A stretch of DNA of 64,000 bases from Apoda limacodes. Taxonomy: Eukaryota > Arthropoda > Insecta > Lepidoptera > Limacodidae. A program made the position numbers and the translations under genes. Shown here piece after piece: positions 45,236 to 57,880 of the stretch; position 1 is the first letter of the stretch; every line of letters begins with the position of its first letter. The notes beneath the pieces are model-generated. The model did no database searches, was not told where the DNA came from, and saw nothing but the letters and a program-made list of their open reading frames with translations. The stretch covers positions 8,556,001 through 8,620,000 of the forward strand of contig OX291544.1 in NCBI GenBank assembly GCA_946406115.1, given 5' to 3'.

Positions 45236-45379
45236 TAATCTGCTCTGTAGTTCGGCCTTACTTTTTTTCTTTTGTCTCAACTCAGACTTAATATTTTTTA
45301 TTAGGCCTTTGTTTGTATCAATATTTTACTTATTGACATTAACAATTTAAAAGCAAAAAAAAAAGTTTGAATACTACTA

Positions 45380-46296
45380 CAAGGTGTCCAGAAAGGGTAT
45401 CGGGTATTTGTTTTAGCGCCATATTCGAAACGGGGCGACGAAGGAGAGCGGGGAGGGGTTCGTGGCGTCCTCCATTTTGTGGAGTTTTAGTCACGATGGA
45501 ACAGTACCTACTCGGGGACGCATCGCGCATTTTGCGTACGAGCGTATTATCGTAACAGTGATTCAATAGTGACTGCTCAACGTCTGTATCGTGCGGAATA
45601 TCGTACACGCCACGCGCCAAGTGAATAGCATTAGGAAATGGATCAGGATGTTCGAGAATACAGGTGCGACGATTAAAATTCACAACTCTGGTCGCCCTTC
45701 GCCCAAAGGTCGTTGTTCGGGCCGCTATGTCTGCTAAAGGCATAATTGTCCCTTATTTTCATGAAGATCAACGAGGCCGAGCAATCAATGTGAATAGTGA
45801 CCGTTATTGCGATATGTTTGCGAAATTTTTTGGTCCCAGAGTTGCAGGAGTTTGCTGGGGCCACTTGTCATACCTCAAATGACTCAATGGAAGTTGTTAA
45901 CGAATTATTCCCCAATAAAGTCATTTCACGAAGGGGTAACATCAACTGGCCTCCCAGAAGCCCCGACCTTAGCCCGCTTGACTATTTTGCATGATCCCCA
46001 AAACCTTAAAAGTAAGGTTTATCAAAATAATCCGACGAACCTAACCCAATTGAAGCAAAACATCGGTTCAGAAATGGCAGCAATATCGAGAGCTATGTGT
46101 CAACGTGTTATCACCAATTTTCGTTCCCGCTTAGAAGAGTGTCAGCAACGTAACTGTCATCATTTGAATAACATCATCTTTTCCAAATAATTTTCCAATT
46201 CACATGCGCTAACAATAAACAAAAATTTTTTTAGCTTATAGATAATTTTTGTTGTATCGAACTTACAAATACCCGATACCCTTTCTGGACACCATG
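45380..46296 (+). mobile_element. Mariner/Tc1-like transposon, complete ends, broken transposase
   Basis: 917-bp element flanked by TA on both sides (45378-45379, 46297-46298). Terminal inverted repeats are 32 bp (45380-45411 and 46265-46296) with one mismatch. A start at 45496 (MEQYLLGDA) opens a helix-turn-helix region in which IRKWIRMFENTGATIK is readable in another frame. GIIVPYFHEDQRGRAINVN, LQEFAGATCHT and NINWPPRSPDLSPLDYF follow across frameshifts, then LKSKVYQNNP and FRSRLEECQQRNCHHLNNIIFSK to a stop at 46188. The stretch normally reading WFQQD, with the second catalytic Asp, is deleted before GATCHT. Dead, but ends look mobilisable in trans. Confidence 0.92.
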
Positions 46297-46359
46297 TATA
46301 AAATAATTTATAAATAATAATTAGTTTGTTGTTATTTTAATATTATTATGGGCTCGATA

Positions 46360-46500
46360 TGGATTGTAAGTTTGGGATCTTCGATGATTCTCACAGCCCG
46401 TTGTTGAACCGAGTCAAAAGGGCCAAGCTGGTATCCGGGTGCACCCGCCCAGAGAAGGCAGTACTCCATATGGAGCTGAACTTCCGACTTTTAAAGCATC
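46360..46500 (-). pseudogene. Non-LTR reverse transcriptase fragment (same family as 1-592)
   Basis: On the minus strand it encodes MEYCLL, WAGAP.YQL, FDSVQQRAVRIIEDPKL, corresponding to the 76-185 part of copy 1. The downstream C-terminus is missing, so this is an internal piece. Adjacent to the mariner-like element but unrelated. Confidence 0.75.
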
Positions 46501-48495
46501 AAGCTTAAATATGTATGCAAGTAATCACCGCAGTATACATTTTTATAAAAACATTTATAAGAAAACTAAAACAAATTCCATCTCAGACGACCAACAGTTC
46601 TAACTGTAACTGAGTAATAATAATGTAACTGCTCTTTATAACCACTGAAGCGGGTAATGTTGCACTGGTGGCTCTAAATTATATTGATGAGACTATAGAC
46701 CGTGGAGTTATCAAAGCTGTAATTTTTACGGAATATCTTTTGTATGTTACTAGAGATATATCTAAAGGGGATGTTACTGGTGAAAGAAGATTGTTATTTA
46801 CCGTCCTTATGCAACTAAAAATCAAAACAAAATTGTAATAGCCCAAATTCAGGACTAAAATTATTATAGTATTCAATTTTATATGTTGGCAATGTTGACA
46901 AACCCTTTGGGAAACCAAGATTAATCGGAATGAAAAGATTTGGTTTCCAAACCTTATATGTAGCTTTTAGAAATCCACGTACTTCAAAAGGAAACACGGA
47001 ACCCAGAGGTCTTTTTTAAAAACTAAGAAACATAGAATTAAAAAAATGTACGACCGAGGATCATTTGAGAACGCTAACTGAAAAGATTCTGAAAAAAATG
47101 TTTAGAATTTTACTTTATTTCTAATACTACTGATAAATAGCTAAAAATGTGCAAAAAAATAAAAGTTGCCCCCTTGTTCAAAAAATAGGTATATACGTTC
47201 AATATTTTATCTACAGCCAATTTTGTCGTGTTAGTACCTTTCGATTTTACCGGCTCTCACTTCGCCGGGTTACGACCCCGGTTACGGGCGGTAAGCTCTG
47301 AATTACACTCGTAAACTTGAGGAAAAAAGCAATTGAAGTTCGGAACGCAATTTGTATTCAAGTAACACAGATCCTTACTGAAAGGTACAGTTCATTCTGT
47401 AATGGAACTCTGTCGCTCTTGATGGAACAAGTGATGGCAAAAAGCTTTGTTAGATATCCTCAATTTTTATATAGTTTTTAATCAAATTCACAGATTCGAA
47501 TTTAAATTAGTTTGTTTTCATTAAATATGTAAGTTATATAAGATGAGGCCTTTGAAAACTTGCTAAGTTAACTCTGTGGATTTGATTGAAAAGCTGAAAA
47601 TTAAGGATTCCGTTTGCTTAATATTTATTCTTTGTATAAAACCATTGCTAATGAAAGGTAAGCATACACGGTTTTAGCTTGTAGAGATCGACAATACGTG
47701 GAGTATGTTTAGAATTCCCTGGTTTTAGACATTAATTTAGCTTCTAATATCTTCACCTGTAACTACCTTACTATGTAATCTTGGATGTTAAATTTTATCA
47801 AATTCTAACCGTCGTATCGATTTGAAACTTTGCAAATGTTTGTAATACCGACGACAATGCATAATAGATGTGTTCGTTTTGGGATAAAGAATCAATATTT
47901 TCGTTTATTTGGTTATTTGTCAACCGCTAGTTTAGCATTGGTGTCAAAAAGTTCGTATTATCTAATGTAAGTATCAAACGCAGGAACTTTTTGAACTCTT
48001 CAGTGGTTTACTTTTCTAGTAAACCCTTTGAGTTTGGGCTTATTTGGTTTGTTTTAACTTAGTGACGAAAGCATGTTTAGTCAAAATGTATCACGAAAAG
48101 TTGACCTGGTTTTTTACATTTGTGTTTTTTTATGGGTACCTAGAAATTACAATAATTTCTAAGTAGACGTATCTACTGCGGGACCATAATTTAATGCTAA
48201 ATTAATAATAAGTTAAATAGAAATCATTCCAACCGCGTGCAATAAGTAACTACAATTTGAATTAAAATAAATGAGTTCAAACAGCACTTTCCAAATAAAC
48301 TGCTGTGACTGTAATGGGCCCAGCTAGGGGGCAGGGTTGAGACCTTGAGGACTGTGACCTGTCCGTGGCGAGGTTGGGGTTCAATTTAATCGGGGGAACA
48401 TTTAAATTTATGAATAATTCAAATAGCGCGCGTTACAACGATCTTTTGTACCTGGATATAACAACATTCTAGGTAATAGCAACCTATATTTCTTT
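46501..48495. other. Unassigned DNA
   Basis: No gene recognised. A GC-richer patch at about 47245-47310 (CCGGGTTACGACCCCGGTTA) and one at 48315-48400 have no open frame of note. Confidence 0.4.
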
Positions 48496-48722
48496 ACGTA
48501 CCTTATCTTTGTTGACGTGACAACGTCTTATAAATTGGTTTGCCGGGTGACACTTCAAGAAACTGCGTTACGCTCCGCTCACGTTATGCGCTCACAATGA
48601 GAGCGAGTGAGAGGCACGCGCCCGCCTAAGAGCGAGAGAGACAGACATAAAATCATTGTCACGTAAAACTTTCGCCCGTATACCGACTTTACAGGCAACC
48701 AGCAACGTACCTTATCTTTGTT
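48496..48722 (+). repeat. 191-bp insertion flanked by an 18-bp direct repeat
   Basis: ACGTACCTTATCTTTGTT occurs at 48496-48513 and again, perfectly, at 48705-48722. Between them lies a GC-richer unit beginning GACGTGACAACGTCTTATAA and containing CGTTACGCTCCGCTCACGTT, GAGAGCGAGTGAGAG and TTTACAGGCAACC. An 18-bp duplication is typical of retroposition, but no A-tail or polymerase III box is evident. Class unknown. Confidence 0.65.
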
Positions 48723-51700
48723 TGAGTCAAAAAAACCCCTAACTATGTCGAGTATATCTCACAAAGTATGTGACTTTAGTTTGTCGTTTTATTTTAACAT
48801 GAATTTCATGAAATGTTTTTAAACTGCAGACAACTAACAAACAGTTGCGACACGCAGATTTTGTGGGTACTTTTGGCGCCTTAGATCTCAGAAACTAAAA
48901 GAGATACATCAAGGTGAGGCATATCACCGGAAAACTTAGTTCTTCTGACTTGCCAAAAAAAGATACTCGATAGTCATCTTTTGAGCCCTTCGAAGGGGAG
49001 AGGTCTTGCAAGAAGTTTCTGAAATTGATTCTTTGAGATTTCTTATTTCGCTTACACGGCTCATTACAAGTTCCAAACGATAGAGAAGTCTTGTTCCTTA
49101 ACTGTCATAGTGTATAAGAAAATATTAAATTATTTAGAAATATCATTGATTACAGGAACGAAAAAAAATCTACGACCAATTTCAAAAAAAAACGATTTGC
49201 GCAGAAAATTTACACGGGTCATTTGCGACTAAACATCCGGGCTCACATGTGCAGAGAGAAGTCGCCGCTATCGATTAGCGAAGAAACTCTTTAATCAGAC
49301 CAGGAGGTGTATGAAAATTCATAAAACAAACCGTAGCTGTAGCAAAAACTCAGGTTTTTAGAGTTCCAGACCCAAAGGGTGCCAATGTAGCACTATTACT
49401 ATGCTTACACTATCTTTAAGTCTGCCTGTCTGTACACTATCTTTAAGTCTGCCTGTCTGACTGTCCGACCTTTAAGACCGTTACTTTTCTCTTTGCGCAA
49501 AGCGAATTTAAAAAATGTGCGTCTACATAAATATGTTACCAGTTATAAGCTATTTTTGAAATATATTGTTATGTTTATAAGATAAAATTGCGAGTTCGAT
49601 GCGATCGCCTATATGCTAAAAACAGCCACTTTTAGCAGAAGTGCTTTCTACAACTCGCAATTTTATCCTAGAAACAGTACCATATGTTTATGAAATTCGC
49701 TTTGTACAAAGAGGTAAATAAAAATATCAATTGGCGGCGCTAGTGGAAGTCAGGAACCCTGTTAAATGGCTCTATCTTTTTGAGCGAAATTTGTTTTTTT
49801 TTTTCTTCTGTTCATTCATAATATTGAAGTTTCAAGTTTATGATCGTGCTGTGGTTGATCATTTAAAATGTAATTTTTTTCCCGTTTATTGTAAAGTAAA
49901 AATAGCTCTGTAATTCTCAGGACAAAGTTGGGCCCGACTTTTAAGTGCAAAGTTTTTATCACGAAGTTTGTTGTTGGAATTTTTTTACCATTAAGGAATT
50001 TACGGTACCATTAATACCTACCTCGTTGACAGTTGTACAAAATACTATAACTAAACCAGACCAAAGAATAAAAACTGCAGACACCATCAAAGTTCTTAAT
50101 AGATAATAAAGCTAAAGGTACTAGTATAGTATTATATAATCTGTGGCTGAGGCAACAAAGAAAATGTGTAATCTAATAAATATACAGACATGGATGAAAA
50201 TTGAGCCAAGTTCTTATATATGTTTTTAAATGCTTTGCTATCGAAACATCTTTGAACTAAACAGAAGTAACTATTTATGTAACGTTTGAAGTAAGAAAAA
50301 GTATGTCTCTTATACAAAATAAAAATAACAAAAAAAATTCTCTGTATTCAAAACTCCACTTAAATGGAAAAAAACCTTATGCACGCACATGGAATTGAAC
50401 CACATTGAAAAACATTAAGCTGAGTGTTTTCTTCCTTTTAAAGTTTTACAGACATTTGCAAAAAGGATTCGAGTGAATTATTTTTTGACTACTACCAGGT
50501 ACTTTACGTGAGATCCCTAAAATGTAGATAAAACTCGAAATAGTTAGCGCTATCGGTACCGGATATATAAATGGCCATCAAGCGAGCGCCCGCCTGTTTT
50601 CTCCGGACTTGGCCGGACACAATATCGTGTGTCTGGCTAGGGATCTGTTACGGACAAAGACTTTCTTAATCCCATTACAAAGCATTAAGGATAAAGCTTC
50701 CCTATTGTCCCTGTCATTAAGCTGTTAACTAAGAAAATGGATACGTCGTATATCCTTAAACTCTACTTCAGCCTAATGCGAAAGCCGATCGAAGTTAAAT
50801 GATATGTGATTAACCCCTCGACCATCCGGAATTCCGGAAAATTCGGATGACGTGAAATCGATTATCCCTACATCACCCTATATCATCGGGTTCCTAACCT
50901 TTTTGTAGACATAAAATATCATGTTTCTTGCATTAGTTGGTGTTCGATTTCGTATAATTGGATGCGCTCTATACGCTACCGAGAAAAGAAAAGAATATTT
51001 ATTTATTCTTAAGACTCATGTTTCCTTTTGATGTCTTCTTAAAAGGTATAATAGTACATTACTGTCAAGGTCCTAAAATTAAGCCTTTGCTGAATGAGTA
51101 AAGATTGAAGGTAAGGCTGCCAATAATACAAATCCAGAAATAACCTCGCGGCCTAAACTTGTATAGAGCTTTACTCAAAAACGGAAGGAAAAGAAAACAC
51201 ACTTTAACAGAAAAAGCAAAACAGAAATTTAATCACATAATTAAATAGAAAAAATTTGAAAATCTTACACCATGGCTGTGGCAGCGCGGTCGGTCGTCAC
51301 TGGCCAGTACGATATTTAAAAAAAAACACAGAACTATTACCTTCAATAGAAGTAGAATGAGGTTTGTATCATTTGTATAATTACAATACGAGAAATTTTT
51401 TAAAAATAATGACAGGTCATGCAAAGAAAATAGTATAGATTTTCCTTTCTGTCTTGAATGTCCTTCCAGTGTTCTTTTTTTTAAATGTCATTTTAACTTT
51501 TTTTAGCATTTTTGAGTATAATGGTATTTTCCGCTTTGACTTAACGCTCGAAAAGTCTTAATTTCTAACAGATTTAGTAGACCAACTTTGATTAACTGTT
51601 CAGTTTCGATTTTATACAAATTACTTCCTGTTTCTCCGCGCTTTTTCACTTTATTGGTCGTATCAAGCGGTGGCAACTATTCAAGTTTTCTACAACTATT

Positions 51701-52535
51701 TCTTACCGTTTGTACCAGGGATAAAAGGATTAGGAGAAGATTTTTAACAAATGGTGAAACACGTTATTTATTATTTGCAACTAAGAGTATACATGTTTTT
51801 AAAAGCCGGTAGTCCTACTTGCACTTATCAGATTTATTTTAATTGTTGTTTTACTTAACACACAACACGAAAAATTATGTAATACACTAAGTAGCTACAA
51901 AGTAATACGATAATATCACTTTCGTGATTACAGAAAACTCGTGCAGAAGTAGAATTTTGATGAAGTCTGCAATTTTACGATCGAAGTCGTAAAAATACTG
52001 TTCCGCGCAAAACGTAGCTCATGCAAAGTAAAATATTTTTTACGTTTTAAGCTGTGTTTGCTATATTTTATGTTGTATCGGTTAAGACTATTTACGACTC
52101 CCTTTTACATATCTGTAAAAACATTTTAATATTTTGATGACTATGACTACCTACCTGCCTACCTACTCCAAGTTATGAAACGAGAGGTGACTATTATAGG
52201 TAGAGTTGCAATTTCTTAATCTGGCAACTAGAACAAGAAGCGTAAAATCCCCGGATTTTGGAGCCTAGAACCCGGAGTTGTCAACAGTTTTTTAAAAAAA
52301 AAACTAAATTTAGTCTTCTTAAGAAACGAAACGTTTTAAGAAACTGTTTGCAGTCTTACATTTTTTACTCTGTTATCAAAACAAAAGGTTCTTAAAGTTT
52401 TTAGGAACTTTTAAACTCGAACTATATAAATGAAACCCTATCCGGACGCTCCCCGGACGCCTTCTAAACTAGGACAAATCCGGGACACCCTAATTATAGG
52501 TGACAAACGTAAATTAAGACTTTTTTATTTTATGC
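48723..52535. other. Unassigned AT-rich DNA
   Basis: Nearly 4 kb without a supported gene. 49355-49470 is a family C-like 5' fragment. A hairpin GCCGGACACA..TGTGTCTGGC lies at about 50614-50640. TCCGGAATTCCGGA (50825-50838) is a palindrome. Confidence 0.4.
49410..49465. repeat. Tandem duplication, about 28-bp unit
   Basis: ACACTATCTTTAAGTCTGCC plus TGTCTG occurs twice in succession. It sits where family C has its CTGTCCGTC run. Confidence 0.75.
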
Positions 52536-52681
52536 ATTACTGTTTAATGTTTCTTACTTCATTTCTGGTTATATTACATAATGCTGGGGGTTTTCTAATA
52601 TGCACAATATTACTGTTTAATGTTTCTTACTTCATTTCTGGTTATATTACATAATGCTGGGGGTTTTCTAATATGCACAAT
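52536..52681. repeat. Perfect 73-bp tandem duplication
   Basis: Copies 52536-52608 and 52609-52681 start ATTACTGTTTAATGTTTCTT and end TAATATGCACAAT; I see no mismatch apart from the edges. Recent local duplication. Confidence 0.9.
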
Positions 52682-53409
52682 ATTAATGCTAGGATTCGTT
52701 ACACTCAAGCAGGAATTCTCAAACTTATTAGACCCATGAAACCCCTATGTCCAGACAACTGCAAACTGCAACTGAAAAAACGCTGTTGAAATAAATATTT
52801 AGCTAATAGATAGACAATACAGTTACAAAGATTAAATAAGCTTGATCTTTGTGACTGTATTAAATCTAGAAGTAATAATTTTAAGACGCAGATCAGACAG
52901 TAAGCCGCCACAACGTAAATCTTGTCCTGAACCCCCTAACATCAACTCCACTTTGAGAAACTCTGTTCTACAGAAAATAAGGAGTATAAACTCTTTGCAA
53001 GTACATGTTGAAGTATTCACGAACACTTTCGTTTATTGAGCCAGAAACATATCCAACTGAGAATTCCGAAGGGAGGCATAAATGCGAATTTTATTCACAT
53101 TGGGGCCTATCCGGGGCGTCCCGACATAACTCATATTAAGCCTATGAAAGAAGGGTCGGGCCCTAAAAACGCGCGGTCAAACCGGCACGATGTGAAGCGA
53201 AATGAGGCGAATTTTAGACAAAACGATTATTCATTAAGGGACAGTTTTGTAATTTTATTTTAATCATATTGTAAGGATAGGATGAATAAAGAATACATTA
53301 GTACCTTACTATATAGGTAGTACTTACCTATGTTAACCTTAAACTTAAAAATACAACCGAATTGCTATAAATAGTACCTAAATTAATATTAATTATGCAA
53401 TTATTAGTA
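52682..53409. other. Unassigned DNA
   Basis: A 75-codon frame at 53036-53263 is slightly GC-richer than its surroundings but has no domain. Confidence 0.35.
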
Positions 53410-53870
53410 AATAAAATAGGCCCAAATCACTCGGGGGCTTTTGGTGTCGCTAATCACGATTATGATTTCCAAAAAGGTACTTAAGGTGCCTGGGAACCAA
53501 GACGTAGAGGTCATCAGGATCATCTTCGTTTTTTTACTTAATTTTTTTTTATTGGACCAAAATCGTTACCCTGGGGTTTTTTGGGTCGTTGATCACGAAT
53601 ATGAGTAAAGGTCCTCGAGGTACCTAGGGACTTAGATGTCGTAGGTCATCTTCGTTGCTTCACTTTAAATTTTGATTAAAATAGTTACCAGGTTTCTCGA
53701 GGACTTTATATGCACCATATTAGTAATCAGCGACCCAAAGACCCCAATTAACGATTTTGGGCAAATATAAAAAAGTTTAAGTGAACAACGGAGATGATCT
53801 CGACGACCTCTACGACCTGGTTCCCCGGTACCTTGAGGACCTTTCTGGACAAATTTGAGGTTATTTTATT
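53410..53870. repeat. Three-unit repeat, two direct and one inverted
   Basis: Unit 1 (about 53430-53570) and unit 2 (about 53571-53690) share GGGTCGTTGATCACGA-type, GGTACCTAGGGAC-type, and GTCATCTTCGTT blocks in the same orientation. Unit 3 (about 53720-53865) carries them inverted: CGACCCAAAGACCCC, ACGATTTTGGGC, CGACCTCTACGACCTGG, GTACCTTGAGGACCTTTC. A long imperfect hairpin is possible between units 1 and 3. Confidence 0.65.
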
Positions 53871-54224
53871 CTATATTGATCGAATATGATTTTTTGCATA
53901 TTTATTAGCATTTTGTTGATGCATTTTCTTAAAAACACACGTGTAGAATAACGAAAAAAAAAGTGTTAGTAGTCTATATAAATGACTTTCTAAATCGAAT
54001 GCAACCGGTCTCATCAAATTCGGTTCAGCAATCTAAAAACCGGAAGTTTTGACCTTTTGTATTTCCTTTCCGTGCCTAATACGAACCATTACTTATGATA
54101 GATATGAAATGAGACACAACACCTAATGCGCCAATGGAATGTTTTACAAAAAAAAAATGACACTGCCTTCAAACCCAACTAAAATTAAAACAAAGCCCGC
54201 ACATAGAACTTAGAGCTAAGTGTT
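53871..54224. other. Unassigned AT-rich DNA
   Basis: Near 54185-54240, GCACATAGAACTTAGAGCTAAG and a TTTTCTTC block recur at about 40.7, 50.4 and 59.4 kb, marking a further dispersed repeat. Confidence 0.4.
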
Positions 54225-56425
54225 TTCTTCTCATTGAAGTCTCTCTCTCATTGCCTGGCTCTTTCCCATTTTATTTGGGGTCGGCCCTCCGTATCATGCG
54301 TCTCCAGGCAGCTCGGTCCTGGGTTGTCTCTTTGTTAACTTGGGCTTCTTTTAGGTTCTTATTTACTACGGACATCCATGTGATTCGGGTTCTTCGCTCG
54401 CTGCAGATTTGAGGTGAGATGGTTCATTACAATATTCAATAGCAGAGGGCTGAGTGTGAATCCTTGGCGCACGCCGACCTTTACATCAAATTCATTGCTG
54501 GTTCCGGCTGGGCTGGGTTCGCACTTTAGTTGATGCTTGGTGGAACATGTCTTTGACAATCATTATGTAACGCTCGGGGACACCCTGGGCCCTTAGAGCG
54601 TGCCAAATTAGTTCTCTTGGTACCCGGTCGAAAGCTTTTTCTAGGTAGATGAATATCATGTGCAAGTCTGTTTTGTTGTCTCTGTACTTTTCCATTAATG
54701 TTCTGACCGAATGTATGGCATCAGTTGTAGATCTACCGGCGACGAATCCGCATTGGTTTTCAGTGACCCTAGTTATTTCAAGTAGCCTTCTGTTGATGAC
54801 TCTTTCCCATATTCTGCAGGAATGTGAGATTAGCTTTATAGCTCTGTAGTTGCCGCAGAGTCTTATATCACCTTTATTTTTATAGAAAGGGATAAGAAAG
54901 CTCTTTCGCCATTCGTAGGAAATTCCATCAGCTAGAAACTTGGTGAAAAGTTTAGTCAGGAACACAACGCCAGTATCTCCTATTGGCTTCCAGAATTCAG
55001 CAGGGATATCGTCAGGGCCAGAGGATTTGTTATTTGCCATTCGTTTGGTTGCCAGAGTTATTTCATCAGGCTTTATACATGGGATAGGGATATCTTGTAG
55101 TGCCTCACTAGGGAACTCATTTAGCAATTCTGTGTAGTATTCTTTCCAGCGGTCTTTGATGTCTTCATTTGATGTTAGTAGCTTTCCTTGTTTTTTTTTT
55201 GATAAATTTGTTTGTGGCAGTATCCCTACTACTTTGGTGTTTGTGCCTAAAGATTTCTTTGTCGTTTGAAGCAGTTTCAAGTTTAGCATAGAAATCATCC
55301 CTGGCAGTTGCCCTGGCCTGTGCGACGGCTCGTTTTGCGACTTTCTTAGCAATTTTATAAGCCTGGTGGTCAGCATCGTATTTAGTCTGTTGCCATAGTT
55401 TGAAGAGGGTTTTCTTAGTTTCCAATTTTTCTCTCACTTCTTCATTCCACCAGCTGGTATCCTTGTTATTATTGATGGCACTTTGAGATACTCCTAATTA
55501 TTGTTTTGCTTTTTCATTGCAGTATAGTTGAAAATCTCTCCACATTGCATCAGCTGTATCATCCTGCAGATCCTGAAGGTGTTGTGCAATGTCTTCACAT
55601 AGTCTGAGACCTTCCTCACCCTCCAATTTATGCCACCGTGTTCTTATGATTTTCTCCTTCTTGCTTTGTATATTTTTAGTATTTTGAACTCTGCCACTAG
55701 TATTCTATGCTGTGAGGCAAGAGGTTCCCCGGGTATAACTTTGCAGTCTTTGCATGTCTTTACTTGTTTTCTATCAGTTAGAATGTAGTCTACCTGAGTG
55801 CATGCCCCGCCCCTTTTATAGGTTACTAGATGTTCTACAGGTTTTGTAAAGAAAGTATTAATAATTGCAAGGTCGTTTGCCAGTAGCATTTGAAGGATGC
55901 TCTCTCTCCGGGTTGATTTTACCATATCCATAGTTGCCATGTACTCTCTGGTAAGTGGTAGTTTTCTCACCAACGTGGCCATTCAAGTCGCCACCGATGA
56001 ACTTTGGCTCACAGTTTGGTACAGACTGCAGCAGATCGCTAATTTCTTCCCAGAAAGATTTCTTTTCCGAACTTGGGGTTCCGGACTGGGGTGCGTATGC
56101 GCATATGATGTTCATGCACGGTTGATCGTCCAAGGAGAGCTTGATTGACATTAGTCTTTCGCTTACTCTGTTTACTTTAACTACTCGATCTTGAAAGTGT
56201 TTGTCTACTACAATGCCGACTCCGTTCTGCGCCCTTGTTCCATGATAAATCAGCTTGTAGTTATACCCGATATTACGCGATTTAGACCCCTTCCACTTCG
56301 TCTCCTGGATACAACAAATGTTGATGCGTCTTCGATGTAGTAATTTGCTGAGTTCTGAGCTGCGTCCTGTCATCGAGCCCACGTTCCAGCTCATTGAAGT
56401 CGATTGCCAAAAATACAGCAAAGAT
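54225..56425 (-). pseudogene. RTE-type non-LTR retrotransposon with endonuclease and reverse transcriptase, broken
   Basis: The APE-type endonuclease (56421 down to about 55690) starts at MSWNVGSMTGRSSEL and shows CCIQETKWKG, GGDLNGHVGE and, after a frameshift, SQHRILVAEFK, the expected Glu, Asp/Asn and His motifs. A linker reads SWWNEEVREKLETKK, with a stop near 55500. The reverse transcriptase follows: NNKSSGPDDIPAEFWK, GNYRAIKLI, QCGFVAGRSTTDAIH, then IYLEKAFDRVPR, where the catalytic motif A Asp is Tyr. VGVRQGFTLSPLLLNIVM is motif B. A deletion then skips FADD and joins to the C-terminus WKTxKxxQ..DRAAWR-like and 3' tail. Inactive. Confidence 0.9.
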
Positions 56426-57704
56426 TTGAAATCATTATTATTTTGGCATTCGACTTTAAGGAGGAGAATGTTTCATGAGCGTGCGTAAGGTTTATTTTTA
56501 GAAGCTTTTATTTAGTTGTCATAAAGGTTGTCTGGAAGAGATCGCTTATAAGCGATAAGACCGCCAATTTGTCATCTTTTTGCTTATTTTAATAGTCTGC
56601 TTTGTTTATGCGCAATAAAGTATATTATTATTATTATTATTTAGTTTCACATCTTCCGATGTTTGTCATCAAATCTTGCAAATTAAATTTGATCCACTTC
56701 CCGGTTACCGAGTGAGCTGAAATTTTGCATTTATGTATAAATAGCGTGACAGTGCAATATTATGATGACCTGGAGCTGATCTGATGATGGAGCTGGAAGT
56801 TGGCCATAGGAACTTCGCTTCAATAGTAACCAAGGGTCTGATTATGGAGATGGAAGGTGGTCATAGGAGCTCTGTAATGAAATGACGCTACGCCATCGAG
56901 TTTTGGCTCGTTTCATTTGTCTTAAAAAATCTGATAAAAGCTTGTTTGTTAAAAAAAATTTTTTTACTTATATACTTGTTTACTTTTTGGTAGTGTTTTC
57001 AAGGCGGTGTTTTTTGAAGTCTGTTAAAAATACCTTTGAATCGAGCTGATCTTAAAATATACTGCTTTGTTGATTGGTAAGTACCTGAAACAATGTAAAG
57101 TGGTTATTAATATTTTTTGAATTACAATTTACTATTAATCCTGTAGCCAGTGTGTTTATCTATTAACTTGAATCAGCCGGCCTACTGTTCGTAGGCTTAC
57201 AGATGGCCGCGACTTATTTATAAATGTTTGAAATAGTTCGGCGAGACTGACATAAGATTTTCTGCTGGAAAATTGCGCGGTAGGTGCAAATTTTACTAAT
57301 AAATCAAATGCAGTCAAACCATGTTGTATAAAAAGAAATTATTCTTTTTTAATCTGAAAAAAAACCGGCCAAGTGCGTGTCTACCCTATTTTTATTTAGT
57401 CACTTTCATAACAAAACTGTGTACCTAGCAGATCACACAAGACATCTTTCTGTAAATACTCATCAGCATCAATGCAAAGACGGCGGAATTATAAGGCTGT
57501 GACGTACCCACAGACGGACTAAATTATATAACTATTCCGCATTTGCCATTTGTTTATGGAACTCAAAAAATCCTGCCACATGACCAAATTTTATAGTGAG
57601 TGGCCACCAAGTACCGACGGAGTACGTTAATATCCATTGTGTTTGCGATGGCCTTCGGTGAGGCGTTGGCCTTCGCCCTTGAACTAATCGTCACGCTTTG
57701 GTTA
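56426..57704. other. Unassigned DNA
   Basis: A TTATTATTATTATT run lies at about 56626-56640. AAAACCGGCCAAGTGCGTGT at 57361-57380 is an inverted family C end. The rest is unassigned. Confidence 0.4.
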
Positions 57705-57880
57705 GGTGCGTTCTGTTCACTGATTCAATGCGTTTAATGTCATAACTCATAACATAACCCATCCAGGTTAAAAAGACATAATTTCATATAACACACTGTA
57801 CAAATCTTGACTCATTCTCGTTGGTTGGATTATTGACAATAAGCGCATATTGTACATTATGTCGGTCAACAAAACGCCAC
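57705..57880 (+). repeat. MITE family D, copy 2
   Basis: GGTGCGTTCTGTTCAC start, TTCAATGCGTTTAATGTCAT, TTATTGACAATAAGCGCATA and GTCAACAAAACGCCAC end. Same layout as 33591-33752 with a slightly longer middle. Confidence 0.65.

Noticed and set aside
45339..45743. 134-codon minus-strand frame over the mariner-like element
   Set aside because: Antisense shadow of the transposase region, which is supported on the plus strand by NINWPPRSPDLSPLDYF and terminal repeats.
55897..56148. Plus-strand 83-codon frame
   Set aside because: Antisense shadow of the RTE endonuclease, which shows QETKW, GGDLNGHVG and SQHR motifs on the minus strand.
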